From NCBI GenBank assembly GCA_029938515.1, contig JAOZUU010000078.1, forward strand, positions 1 through 9,089: 9,089 nucleotides of DNA, written 5' to 3'. Below the pieces are notes generated by a model. It searched no databases and was not told the origin of the DNA. It saw nothing but the letters and a program-made list of their open reading frames with translations. Position numbers and translations under genes: made by a program. Every line of letters starts with the position of its first letter. Position 1 is the first letter of the stretch. Positions 1 to 6,693 of this stretch are shown here, piece by piece. This DNA is from Desulfobacterales bacterium. GTDB lineage: Bacteria; Desulfobacterota; Desulfobacteria; Desulfobacterales; QNYZ01.

Positions 1-497
1 TGGTGTCGATTGAATATGGCTTGCAAAGCATGCATGACGATACTTTAGGCCGTATTCAGCGGGGGCATGATTTCCGTTGTTTTACAGATGCCGTGGCGCA
101 AACCCGGGGACGGGGCATTCAAATCTGCACCCATTTGATCCTGGGCCTGCCCGGGGAGGACCGGAATCGAATTCGCCAGACCGCCCGGGCGGTGGCGGCC
201 CTCGGTATCGATGGGGTTAAATTACATCTGCTTTACGTCGTAAAAGGGACACCTCTTGAGCGGTTGTATCGGCAGGGGCACTATACTTGTCTGCAACAGC
301 GTGAGTATGTGTCGCTCGTGTGTGATGTGCTTGAACGCTTACCCGCCGATATGGTGATCCATCGTCTGACCGGAGATCCGCATCGGGAAGAACTGGTGGC
401 GCCCCGTTGGTCTCTTAACAAATCCCAGACCCTTGATCTGATTCGAAAAACCATGGCCCGGAGAAACGCCAGGCAGGGGATGCGGTTTTATGAATGA
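1..497 (+). CDS. TIGR01212/YhcC-type radical SAM protein, C-terminal part (5'-truncated by window edge)
   Basis: The reading frame is open from the left edge, with its first complete codon at position 3, and ends at TGA 495-497. The visible 164 residues resemble the second half of the YhcC/TIGR01212 radical SAM family, whose members are usually about 310 residues. Seen directly: a GLQSMHDDTLGRIQRGHDF stretch (visible residues 6-24), a THLILGLPGE stretch (43-52), GIDGVKLHLLYVVKGT (68-83) and a conserved tail including HRLTGDP and APRW. These match the later beta-strands of the radical SAM barrel and the family's own C-terminal region. The CxxxCxxC motif that binds the iron-sulfur cluster would lie upstream, outside the window, so it cannot be confirmed. 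The GTG at position 3 is an internal Val codon, not a start. The family's substrate is not firmly established as far as I know. The following promoter suggests this gene belongs to a separate upstream transcription unit. Confidence 0.85.
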   Translation, partial: VSIEYGLQSMHDDTLGRIQRGHDFRCFTDAVAQTRGRGIQICTHLILGLPGEDRNRIRQTARAVAALGIDGVKLHLLYVVKGTPLERLYRQGHYTCLQQREYVSLVCDVLERLPADMVIHRLTGDPHREELVAPRWSLNKSQTLDLIRKTMARRNARQGMRFYE

Positions 498-504
498 CGG
501 CCGG

Positions 505-533
505 TTGAAATATGAGTGGATATCTCCTATAAT
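505..533 (+). promoter_or_regulatory. Near-consensus sigma-70 promoter
   Basis: TTGAAA (505-510) and a perfect TATAAT (528-533) are separated by exactly 17 bp, the optimal spacing for the housekeeping sigma factor. The -35 box begins 8 bases after the stop codon of the radical SAM gene. The predicted start of transcription is near 540, giving a leader of about 70 nt before the ATG at 611. It should drive the PEP-synthase-like gene and the glycosyltransferase that follows. Confidence 0.7.
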
Positions 534-553
534 TATTTAAATTGTGGTCCTAT

Positions 554-574
554 ATTCAAAATTCAAGATTTAAG
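554..574 (+). repeat. Degenerate heptamer tandem repeat (3 units)
   Basis: Three consecutive 7-base units, ATTCAAA, ATTCAAG and ATTTAAG, lie in the leader between the predicted transcription start and the next gene. They have the same period, and partly the same consensus (ATYCARN), as the ATCCAGC array at 4522-4551. It is a short and degenerate match, so chance in AT-rich DNA is possible. Confidence 0.45.
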
Positions 575-610
575 GTTTATAACAAGGTAAATTTACAGGT
601 AATACAATAG

Positions 611-3600
611 ATGGAATTTTCAAATAAAACATCGGCGGATGATTTTGACCTGTCGTTCAAGGTTTTTCACGAATTAATGGCTAAAAAAGTAAGTGATATT
701 CTGCTTCTTTCCAGTCCGTATGATGCGTTTATTCTGGAGGAGGAGGGCCGGCTGGCCGAGCGTATCATCAAAGAATATCGGGGCTTGAATCTTTCCCGTC
801 CCCCCCGGCTGACCTGGGTTTCCACGGCCGCTGAAGCGTTTTCCCGTCTTGAGGAAAAAAAATTTGATTTTGTTATCACCACCCCTCGTGTCGATGGAAT
901 GGAGCCCCATGCCTTTGCCCGTCAGGCCAAACAAAAGTATCCGCAGCTCCCCATTTTTCTGCTGACCCATAATCACGCCGACATGATGGTGGATCAGGAA
1001 TATTACACGGCCGAAGCCTATGACCGGACATTGTTCTGGAATGGAAATGCGGATTTATTACTGGCCCAGGTTAAGAACGTGGAGGATCGCTGGAATATTG
1101 CCCGGGATACCGAACTGGCCCGTGTCCGGGTTATCATCATGGTGGAGGACTCGCCCTTTTACTACTCATCCGTGCTGCCGCTTTTATATAAAGAGATCGT
1201 CATGCAAACCCAGGCGGTAATGGAAGACGCCTTAAATGAGGAACACCGCTTACTCCGGATGAGGGCCCGGCCGAAAATCTTGACGGCGGTGTCTTACGAG
1301 GAAGCGGTCAGTTTATACCACCAATATAAACCCTTTCTGCTCAGTGTCCTGTCGGATGCCCGCTTTCCAAAAGACGGTGAGGTTTATCCCCGGGCCGGTC
1401 TTGAATTGTTGTCCATGATCAAGGAAGATTCACCGGATGTCCAATTGCTGATGTTTTCATCGGACGAAGTGAACAAGGAAGAGGCCGAATCCATACCGGC
1501 CATGTTCGTGAATAAAAACAGTCCGGCCCTTCATTCCCGAATTCGTTCGTTTTTTGTCCAATGTCTCGGTTTCGGAGAATTTATCTTTCGCATGCCCGAC
1601 GGCCGGGAAGTGGCCCGAGCATCGAATTTACGGGGTATGGAGAATGTATTGCCGACTATCCCCGACGAGTCGTTGATTTACCATGCCAAACATAATCATT
1701 ATTCCACCTGGTTGATGGCACGGGCGGAGATTATGCTGGCCACCAAGCTCAGACCTTATAAAATCGCCGATTTTTCAAATATTTCCGACGTTAGAAATTT
1801 TCTGGTAACCTGTTTTCATGAACGCCGCAAGGGGCGGCAGCGGGGAATAATCACCGATTTTGATTTAACTGATTACGATCCGGATATCGATTTCGTCAAG
1901 GTCGGACGCGGGTCACTGGGTGGCAAGGCCCGGGGGTTGGCATTTCTTTCCATGATGCTGAAGGAGTCGGGGCAATTGCAGGAAAAGTTTCCCGATGTCA
2001 ATATTATGGTCCCGGAAGCGATGGTCGTGTCCACGGAAGGGTTCGATGCGTTCATGACCGAAAATCGATTGGATGGACTTACCGAAACCGATCCGAGTGA
2101 CGAAGAAGTCTGCGACATTTTTTTAAATAGTCACTTTCCCGATTGGCTCCACCGTGATTTAAAAAAATATCTCGAATACAATACGTTTCCGTTGGCCGTA
2201 AGATCATCCAGTCTGCTCGAGGATGCCTACTTTCATCCGTTTGCCGGCATTTATCGGACCTATATGATTCCCAATAACGATCCCTCGCTCACCCAACGCA
2301 TCGAGCAGTTGATCCAGGCGATTAAATGTGTCTATGCGTCGACTTTCTTAAAGGATTCAAGGTCGTTTGCACGCAATACGCTTCACCGGACCGAGGAAGA
2401 GAAAATGGCCGTTGTGATCCAGCGGTTAATGGGTGAGGCCCACGCCGGATATTTTTACCCGACCCTTTCAGGCGTGGCCAAATCGTTTAATTTCTATCCG
2501 GTGGCACCCATGAAGGCCGAGGACGGGATCGCCCACATCGCCATGGGTCTTGGAAAGACCGTGGTTGAAGGAATGGATGTGTTGCGGTTTTGCCCGAAAT
2601 ATCCTGAGCTGTTGCCCCAGTTTTCCACTGTGGATGATATGCTTAAAAATGCCCAGAGGTACGCATATGCCCTGAACATGAACGGATTCCCGGATGATTT
2701 TTCCAAAGCCGACGATGCCACCTTGATCCGGCTGGATATCGACGACATGGCCGATCATCCAGCGGTAAGGTATCTTGCCAGCACGTACCATCCCCAGGAC
2801 CACCGTATCCGGGACGCCTGGCATCCGGACGGATATCCGGTGATGACATTCGCCCGGATCTTAAAGCACAAGGCCTTCCCTTTGTCCGATATTCTTTTCG
2901 AAGTCCTTGAGATGGGACGAAAAGGACTGGGTGAGCACGTGGAGATCGAATTCTGTGCGCACCTTCCCGCCGACCAGGATCGGAAAGCGGTTTTCAGTCT
3001 GGTCCAGATTCGCCCCATGGCCGTCAGATGGGAAAAAGACGGTGTCCGCATCCGCCAAAATGACATCGACCGGGCGATGATTTATTCGCGACAGGTGCTG
3101 GGGGTCAGCCGGTCGGATCGAATCAGCGATATCGTCTATGTCAAACCCGATGATTTCGATTCGTCCCGCACAGTTGAGATGGTCGGTGAAATCGGCGCCA
3201 TTAACGGCAAGCTGGAACAGGCCGGACGTAAATACATTCTCATCGGACCCGGCCGCTGGGGATCGGCGGATCGCTGGCTGGGAATTCCGGTGACATGGCG
3301 TCATATTGCGGGGGTGGATACCATTATTGAAACATCGGTGAAAAACCTGCAGGCGGATCCATCTCAGGGGTCTCATTTTTTTCACAATATCACATCATTG
3401 GGGATCGGGTATATCACCGTCCGTCCGGAAGCGGGTGACTCAATTAACTGGCAGTGGCTTGATAGCCTTCCCATCGTCGAAGAGACCACGCATGTCCGTC
3501 ATGTGGCCCTCAATCGCCCCATGATCCTGATGATCGACGGTCGCAGCGCCCAGGCGGTTGTGCTGCCGGAAGATGAACCGGAAGACAAACTAAAGTTTCC

Positions 3601-3616
3601 AGCGGGACCCGTTTAA
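611..3616 (+). CDS. PEP-synthase-like PPDK_N (ATP-binding) protein with tandem N-terminal receiver-like domains
   Basis: A 1001-residue, probably cytoplasmic protein. The ATG at 611 directly follows an in-frame TAG, so no longer start exists; a weak AGGT (597-600) precedes it. Domains: (a) residues about 28-165, receiver-like, with Thr91 where the phospho-acceptor Asp is expected; (b) about 171-320, a second receiver-like domain with acidic E179/D180, candidate acceptor D249 (SDARFP), S283/S284 and K302; (c) about 430-803, a pyruvate phosphate dikinase N-terminal ATP-grasp domain with GSLGGKARG (434-442, K439), AVRSSS (R531), GLGKTVVEG (646-654), VEIEF (E780) and VQIRPM (Q799, R801); (d) about 805-1001, a conserved region with GPGRWGSADRWLGIP (879 onward) and SQGSHFFHN (918-926). 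PEP synthase and PPDK use domain (c) to phosphorylate a His on a swivel domain, then a barrel binds PEP/pyruvate. Neither later domain is recognisable here, so true PEP synthase activity is unlikely. I infer receiver-controlled ATP-dependent phosphotransfer to an unknown acceptor. It ends 2 bases before the GT2 gene. Confidence 0.8.
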   Translation: MEFSNKTSADDFDLSFKVFHELMAKKVSDILLLSSPYDAFILEEEGRLAERIIKEYRGLNLSRPPRLTWVSTAAEAFSRLEEKKFDFVITTPRVDGMEPHAFARQAKQKYPQLPIFLLTHNHADMMVDQEYYTAEAYDRTLFWNGNADLLLAQVKNVEDRWNIARDTELARVRVIIMVEDSPFYYSSVLPLLYKEIVMQTQAVMEDALNEEHRLLRMRARPKILTAVSYEEAVSLYHQYKPFLLSVLSDARFPKDGEVYPRAGLELLSMIKEDSPDVQLLMFSSDEVNKEEAESIPAMFVNKNSPALHSRIRSFFVQCLGFGEFIFRMPDGREVARASNLRGMENVLPTIPDESLIYHAKHNHYSTWLMARAEIMLATKLRPYKIADFSNISDVRNFLVTCFHERRKGRQRGIITDFDLTDYDPDIDFVKVGRGSLGGKARGLAFLSMMLKESGQLQEKFPDVNIMVPEAMVVSTEGFDAFMTENRLDGLTETDPSDEEVCDIFLNSHFPDWLHRDLKKYLEYNTFPLAVRSSSLLEDAYFHPFAGIYRTYMIPNNDPSLTQRIEQLIQAIKCVYASTFLKDSRSFARNTLHRTEEEKMAVVIQRLMGEAHAGYFYPTLSGVAKSFNFYPVAPMKAEDGIAHIAMGLGKTVVEGMDVLRFCPKYPELLPQFSTVDDMLKNAQRYAYALNMNGFPDDFSKADDATLIRLDIDDMADHPAVRYLASTYHPQDHRIRDAWHPDGYPVMTFARILKHKAFPLSDILFEVLEMGRKGLGEHVEIEFCAHLPADQDRKAVFSLVQIRPMAVRWEKDGVRIRQNDIDRAMIYSRQVLGVSRSDRISDIVYVKPDDFDSSRTVEMVGEIGAINGKLEQAGRKYILIGPGRWGSADRWLGIPVTWRHIAGVDTIIETSVKNLQADPSQGSHFFHNITSLGIGYITVRPEAGDSINWQWLDSLPIVEETTHVRHVALNRPMILMIDGRSAQAVVLPEDEPEDKLKFPAGPV

Positions 3617-3618
3617 CC

Positions 3619-4413
3619 ATGTCAAAACCGGAACAGAAGCATTCTTTGTCGGTAACCGTTATCGCCCAGGATGAAGCGGACCGCATACCGACATGTCTGT
3701 CATCAGTTGAGCCCGTGGCGGATGAAATTATCGTTCTCGACAGCGGCAGTACCGATAAGACGGTGGAAATCGCCAAACGGTTTACCCGCCAGGTCCATGA
3801 AACCGATTGGCCGGGATACGGGCCGCAAAAGCAAAGGGCTCTGGAAATGGCCAAAGGGGAGTGGGTGCTCTCCATCGATGCGGATGAGGCCCTGACACCC
3901 GAACTTCAAGAGGAGATTCGGAGGGTGTTGCGCCGGGATCCACCGGAGATTGCATTTCGTCTTCCCTGGGCCGTGACTACTTTTGGAAAACGGCTTGACT
4001 ACGGGCGCAGTGCCCGGGCACCGTTGCGTCTTTTCCGCCGCCAGGGAGCACGGTTCAGCAACGATCAAGTCCATGAAAAAGTTATTTTACCACCCGGAAA
4101 AATTGGTCGATTGAACGGGCGGCTGCTTCATTATACCCATCGGGATTTCGGGCATTACCTGAATAAGAATGCAAAGTATGCCTGGCTTGGTGCCCAGAAG
4201 CGATACCAGGCGGGTAAAAAAGGACAGGGACTGGCCGGCGCCGTTTTCCGGGCTTTTTGGGTGTTTATTCAGATTTATTTTATTCGAAGGGGATTTATGG
4301 ATGGCCGGGTTGGTTTCCTGGTGGCCGTTCTTTACAGCCAGGGTGCGTTTAACAAGTATGCCGGTTTATGGACGTTGCGGCGCGAAAAGCGGATGGGAAA
4401 AAATAGGAACTAA
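3619..4413 (+). CDS. Family 2 glycosyltransferase, WaaE/KdtX-like (LPS core)
   Basis: A 264-residue GT-A fold glycosyltransferase of the WaaE/KdtX type, which in enterobacteria adds a glucose to inner-core heptose. Seen: an N-terminal nucleotide-sugar strand (SVTVIAQDEADRI), DSGSTD (41-46), the VHETDWPGYGPQKQRAL block typical of this subfamily, and IDADE (86-90), the divalent-metal/nucleotide-binding DxD equivalent. Further on are CHxxR-like region variants (VHEKV; LLHYTHRDFGHYL). The C terminus (about 205-250) is hydrophobic and aromatic with basic residues, as expected for membrane association at the cytoplasmic face. The ATG lies 2 bases after the preceding stop with no clear Shine-Dalgarno sequence, suggesting translational coupling to the PEP-synthase-like gene. 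Exact sugar and acceptor cannot be read from sequence; the GT2 assignment is firm, the WaaE-like label good. Confidence 0.88.
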   Translation: MSKPEQKHSLSVTVIAQDEADRIPTCLSSVEPVADEIIVLDSGSTDKTVEIAKRFTRQVHETDWPGYGPQKQRALEMAKGEWVLSIDADEALTPELQEEIRRVLRRDPPEIAFRLPWAVTTFGKRLDYGRSARAPLRLFRRQGARFSNDQVHEKVILPPGKIGRLNGRLLHYTHRDFGHYLNKNAKYAWLGAQKRYQAGKKGQGLAGAVFRAFWVFIQIYFIRRGFMDGRVGFLVAVLYSQGAFNKYAGLWTLRREKRMGKNRN

Positions 4414-4453
4414 AACCTAATCCGGATAAACGGAAAATTTAAAGAGAATTAAA

Positions 4454-4483
4454 GTGAGACAAAATTAATGAGAATATTAAAAT
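4454..4483 (+). promoter_or_regulatory. Weak candidate promoter for the glycerophosphotransferase-GT9-ligase genes
   Basis: GTGAGA (4454-4459, 4 of 6 to consensus) and TAAAAT (4478-4483, 5 of 6) are 18 bp apart, in an AT-rich gap. This is the best pair I could find between 4414 and 4576. Such matches are common by chance in AT-rich DNA, and read-through from the promoter at 505 is equally possible. Confidence 0.2.
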
Positions 4484-4521
4484 GGCATTAACTCATTCTT
4501 TTATCCGAGGATACAGCGTTA

Positions 4522-4551
4522 ATCCAGCATCCAGCATCCAGCATCCAGCAT
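4522..4551 (+). repeat. Perfect heptamer tandem repeat, (ATCCAGC)4 plus AT
   Basis: Four identical 7-base units in a row followed by the first two bases of a fifth, located 26 bases before the start codon at 4577. The period of 7 resembles the short tandemly repeated repetitive (STRR) heptamers known from cyanobacterial intergenic DNA. It does not lie in a coding frame: an in-frame TAA at 4571-4573 separates it from the next gene. Copy number could vary by slippage. Confidence 0.9.
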
Positions 4552-4568
4552 CTTAGCCGAACTAAGAT
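4550..4568 (+). repeat. Perfect inverted repeat (7-bp stem, 5-nt loop) directly before a start codon
   Basis: ATCTTAG (4550-4556) and CTAAGAT (4562-4568) are perfect complements around the loop CCGAA. The hairpin ends 8 bases before ATG 4577, occupying the place where a Shine-Dalgarno sequence would be; none is visible there. No T-tract follows, so it is not a typical intrinsic terminator. It could influence initiation or mark the end of the heptamer array. Confidence 0.6.
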
Positions 4569-4576
4569 ACTAAACC

Positions 4577-5608
4577 ATGCGATCGTATCTTTTATTTGTC
4601 AGCCAATTGTATGCCTTCTCGATTTTGCGCCCGATTCAGAAAGCGATTCGGCAGCGCGGAGATGAGGTGGCCTGGTTTGTGGTCGGCCCATGGAAAAAAT
4701 ATTTAAAGACGGATGAGCGGCTGCTTGAGACGGTAAAAGCCGTCAAGCAATACCATCCTGCGGCGGTTTTTGTGCCCGGCAATGTTGTCCCCGACTTTTT
4801 TCCCGGAATTAAAGTGGAAGTGTTTCATGGGTTTAACGCTCGTAAACGGAAAAGCAATAGAGGACACTACCGGATCCGCGGGTTTTTCGATCTTTATTGC
4901 ACCCAGGGACCCGATACCACCCGGTATTTTCAGCAATTGGCGCAAAAGCATCGTTTTTTCCGGGTAGTTGAAACCGGATGGCCCAAAATGGACCCGCTTT
5001 TCGAGAAACCACTTCCTCGAAAACAAAGCAGGCGCCCCGTTGTTCTCTTCACCTCCACTTTCACACCCCGACTGAGTGCCGCCGAGCCATTGCGGGAAAC
5101 CATCCACAATCTAGCCGCCACCGGAAAATGGAAATGGATCGCAAACTTCCATCCCAAAATGGACAGATCCGTCGTGGCGCGCTATCAGACCATCCAGAGT
5201 GATGATTTTAAATTGATTGAGACCGATGATACCATTCCGCTGCTTCAGAAGGCCGATGTGATCGTGTCAGATACATCTTCGATCATTTCCGAGTTTTGTC
5301 TCCAGCAAAAACCGGCGGTGACGTTTCGGAACCGTCGACCCGGACCTCACCTGGTGAACATTACCGATCCGTTTGAACTGGCCCCTGCCATCGAATACGC
5401 CCTGTCAACGCCCCGAACGCTCAGGGAGGCGATTCGGGAATATAATCAGCATATCCATCCCTACCGGGACGGCCGTTCCAGCTTTCGAGTTATAGAGGCA
5501 ACGGATCGATTCATCGAACAGGGATATCAGGACTTAGCTCTCAAACCGCTAAACCTAATACGCAGGCTAAAGATCAGGAGACAACTGGGATATTACCGGT
5601 GGCGATGA
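4577..5608 (+). CDS. CDP-glycerol glycerophosphotransferase-like (TagF/TagB-type GT-B) protein
   Basis: A 343-residue protein resembling the Glyphos_transf family (TagB/TagF), which transfers glycerol phosphate from CDP-glycerol in Gram-positive teichoic acid synthesis. Seen: HGFNARKR (84-91), matching the WHG-type motif with a catalytic His; TGWPKMDPLF, matching the family's GxPRxD block; LFTSTFTPRLS, matching its PTWR-like strand; NFHPKM with His192; and ADVIVSDTSSIISEF (D232-S235), matching the DYSS block that binds the nucleotide diphosphate. No signal peptide or membrane helix is visible; such enzymes are usually peripheral at the inner membrane. The ATG at 4577 is the first start after an in-frame TAA (4571-4573). 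The 3' end overlaps the GT9 gene through ATGA at 5605-5608. Its place between LPS-core glycosyltransferases suggests it decorates core or O-antigen with a polyol phosphate, or uses another CDP/CMP-linked donor. No CDP-glycerol synthase is in the window, so the substrate is uncertain. Confidence 0.78.
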   Translation: MRSYLLFVSQLYAFSILRPIQKAIRQRGDEVAWFVVGPWKKYLKTDERLLETVKAVKQYHPAAVFVPGNVVPDFFPGIKVEVFHGFNARKRKSNRGHYRIRGFFDLYCTQGPDTTRYFQQLAQKHRFFRVVETGWPKMDPLFEKPLPRKQSRRPVVLFTSTFTPRLSAAEPLRETIHNLAATGKWKWIANFHPKMDRSVVARYQTIQSDDFKLIETDDTIPLLQKADVIVSDTSSIISEFCLQQKPAVTFRNRRPGPHLVNITDPFELAPAIEYALSTPRTLREAIREYNQHIHPYRDGRSSFRVIEATDRFIEQGYQDLALKPLNLIRRLKIRRQLGYYRWR

Positions 5609-6693
5609 ACATGAAGACGAATCTACCCTTTAAATCCGCTCCCCAAAGCATCTGCATCCTGAGATTGTCGGCTCTGGGGGATGTCTGCAACTTGGTGCCG
5701 ATCGTCCGGACGATTCAGAAATATTGGCCGGGGACGCGGATTACCTGGGTGATCGGACGGGTGGAACATCAACTGGTCGGCGATATTAAAGGCGTCGAAT
5801 TTGTCGAATATGATAAGAAATCAGGATTGGGCGGTATTGTCAGGTTGAGAAGGACGCTGGCAGGTCACCGGTTTTCGGTACTGCTACAGATGCAGGCGGC
5901 ATTGCGAGCCAGCTTGATTGCCATGGTGATTCCCACCCAGGTCAGGTTGGGGTTTCATCGCCGGATGGCCAAGGACTTTCAGTGGCTGTTTACCCATGCC
6001 ACCACCAGGGCTTTGGCGCGTCCTCATAACATCGATGGTTATTTTTCTTTTCTGGAAGCCATCGGACTTAATCAGCGTGATCTGGTATGGAATATCCCCA
6101 TTCCCGAAGATGCGCGGGTATTTGTGGATCGACGAATTGGCGACATCGGAAAGAATTATATCGTTGTCAGTCCGTGTGCCAGTTCTCGTTTCAGAAATTG
6201 GCGCAACTGGCCGGCTCGAAAATACGCCCAGGTCATCGACTATGTTTCACGTCGATATGGTATCCAATCCATCCTGACGGGTGGCCCGACAGATATTGAA
6301 ATGGAGATCGGCCGCCGGATCAGGCATCATTCGACCCATCCACCGGTGAATCTTATCGGCCAAACAAGTATCAAGCAATTGCTGGCCTTGATCGAACGAT
6401 CGGTGGCCGTGATATCCCCTGACTCGGGGCCGATCCATATGGCCAATGCCCTGGATGTGCCGCCGATCGGATTGTATGTCAGCGGCAATCCCTTGCGTGG
6501 CGGCCCATATTTATTTCAAAAGTGGGTGGTAAATGCCTATCCCGAGGCTGTCCTGAAAAAATTCGGGAAATCAGTGGATGAAATCCGATGGGGGAAGCGC
6601 GTGCGGGACCCGGAAGCCATCGAGCTTGTTACCGTTGAGGCCGTGAAGAAAAAGCTGGACGATGTAATTGCCGAGAGGAATATCTTTAAATGA
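5605..6693 (+). CDS. Family 9 glycosyltransferase (LPS heptosyltransferase type)
   Basis: A GT-B glycosyltransferase of the ADP-heptose:LPS heptosyltransferase family (WaaC/WaaF/WaaQ relatives), about 362 residues, expected at the cytoplasmic face of the inner membrane. The frame is open from GTG 5599; I prefer ATG 5605 because it forms the ATGA overlap with the preceding stop, and ATG 5611 is also possible. Numbering from 5599: LSALGDV (23-29) contains the conserved catalytic Asp (D28); LLQMQAALRASL and LGFHRR follow; then SPCASSRFRNWRNWP, which matches the K/RxWP acceptor/phosphate loop; LTGGPTDIE; and SPDSGPIHMANAL (274 onward; D275, S276, G277, H280), the ADP-heptose-binding signature. 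Length and order fit a complete member. It is not possible to say which heptose position it serves. It overlaps the ligase gene by 4 bases (ATGA at 6690-6693), indicating one operon. Confidence 0.88.
   Translation: MNMKTNLPFKSAPQSICILRLSALGDVCNLVPIVRTIQKYWPGTRITWVIGRVEHQLVGDIKGVEFVEYDKKSGLGGIVRLRRTLAGHRFSVLLQMQAALRASLIAMVIPTQVRLGFHRRMAKDFQWLFTHATTRALARPHNIDGYFSFLEAIGLNQRDLVWNIPIPEDARVFVDRRIGDIGKNYIVVSPCASSRFRNWRNWPARKYAQVIDYVSRRYGIQSILTGGPTDIEMEIGRRIRHHSTHPPVNLIGQTSIKQLLALIERSVAVISPDSGPIHMANALDVPPIGLYVSGNPLRGGPYLFQKWVVNAYPEAVLKKFGKSVDEIRWGKRVRDPEAIELVTVEAVKKKLDDVIAERNIFK
6674..6679 (+). promoter_or_regulatory. Shine-Dalgarno sequence for the O-antigen ligase gene
   Basis: AGAGGA lies 10 bases before ATG 6690 and supports that start. 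It lies inside the end of the GT9 coding region. It is the clearest ribosome-binding site in this gene cluster, where the other genes depend on weak sites or on overlaps. Confidence 0.6.

Noticed and set aside
535..542. Palindrome ATTTAAAT near the predicted transcription start
   Set aside because: It is an 8-bp palindrome in very AT-rich sequence and is likely chance. No regulator site could be named.
2861..3385. 174-codon open frame on the minus strand, and other minus-strand frames across 667-3066
   Set aside because: They lie entirely inside the PEP-synthase-like gene, whose protein has clear domain motifs. The antisense translations show no recognisable motif, so they are shadow frames.
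4465..4497. Inverted repeats TTAATG/CATTAA (4465-4470, 4486-4491) and AATGAG/CTCATT (4467-4472, 4492-4497)
   Set aside because: Short AT-rich stems with long loops that exclude each other. They fit chance in this AT-rich gap and have no terminator T-tract.
4483..4500. Possible sigma-54 promoter starting TGGCA at 4483-4487
   Set aside because: The -12 GC expected 10 bases after the GG is absent (TT instead).
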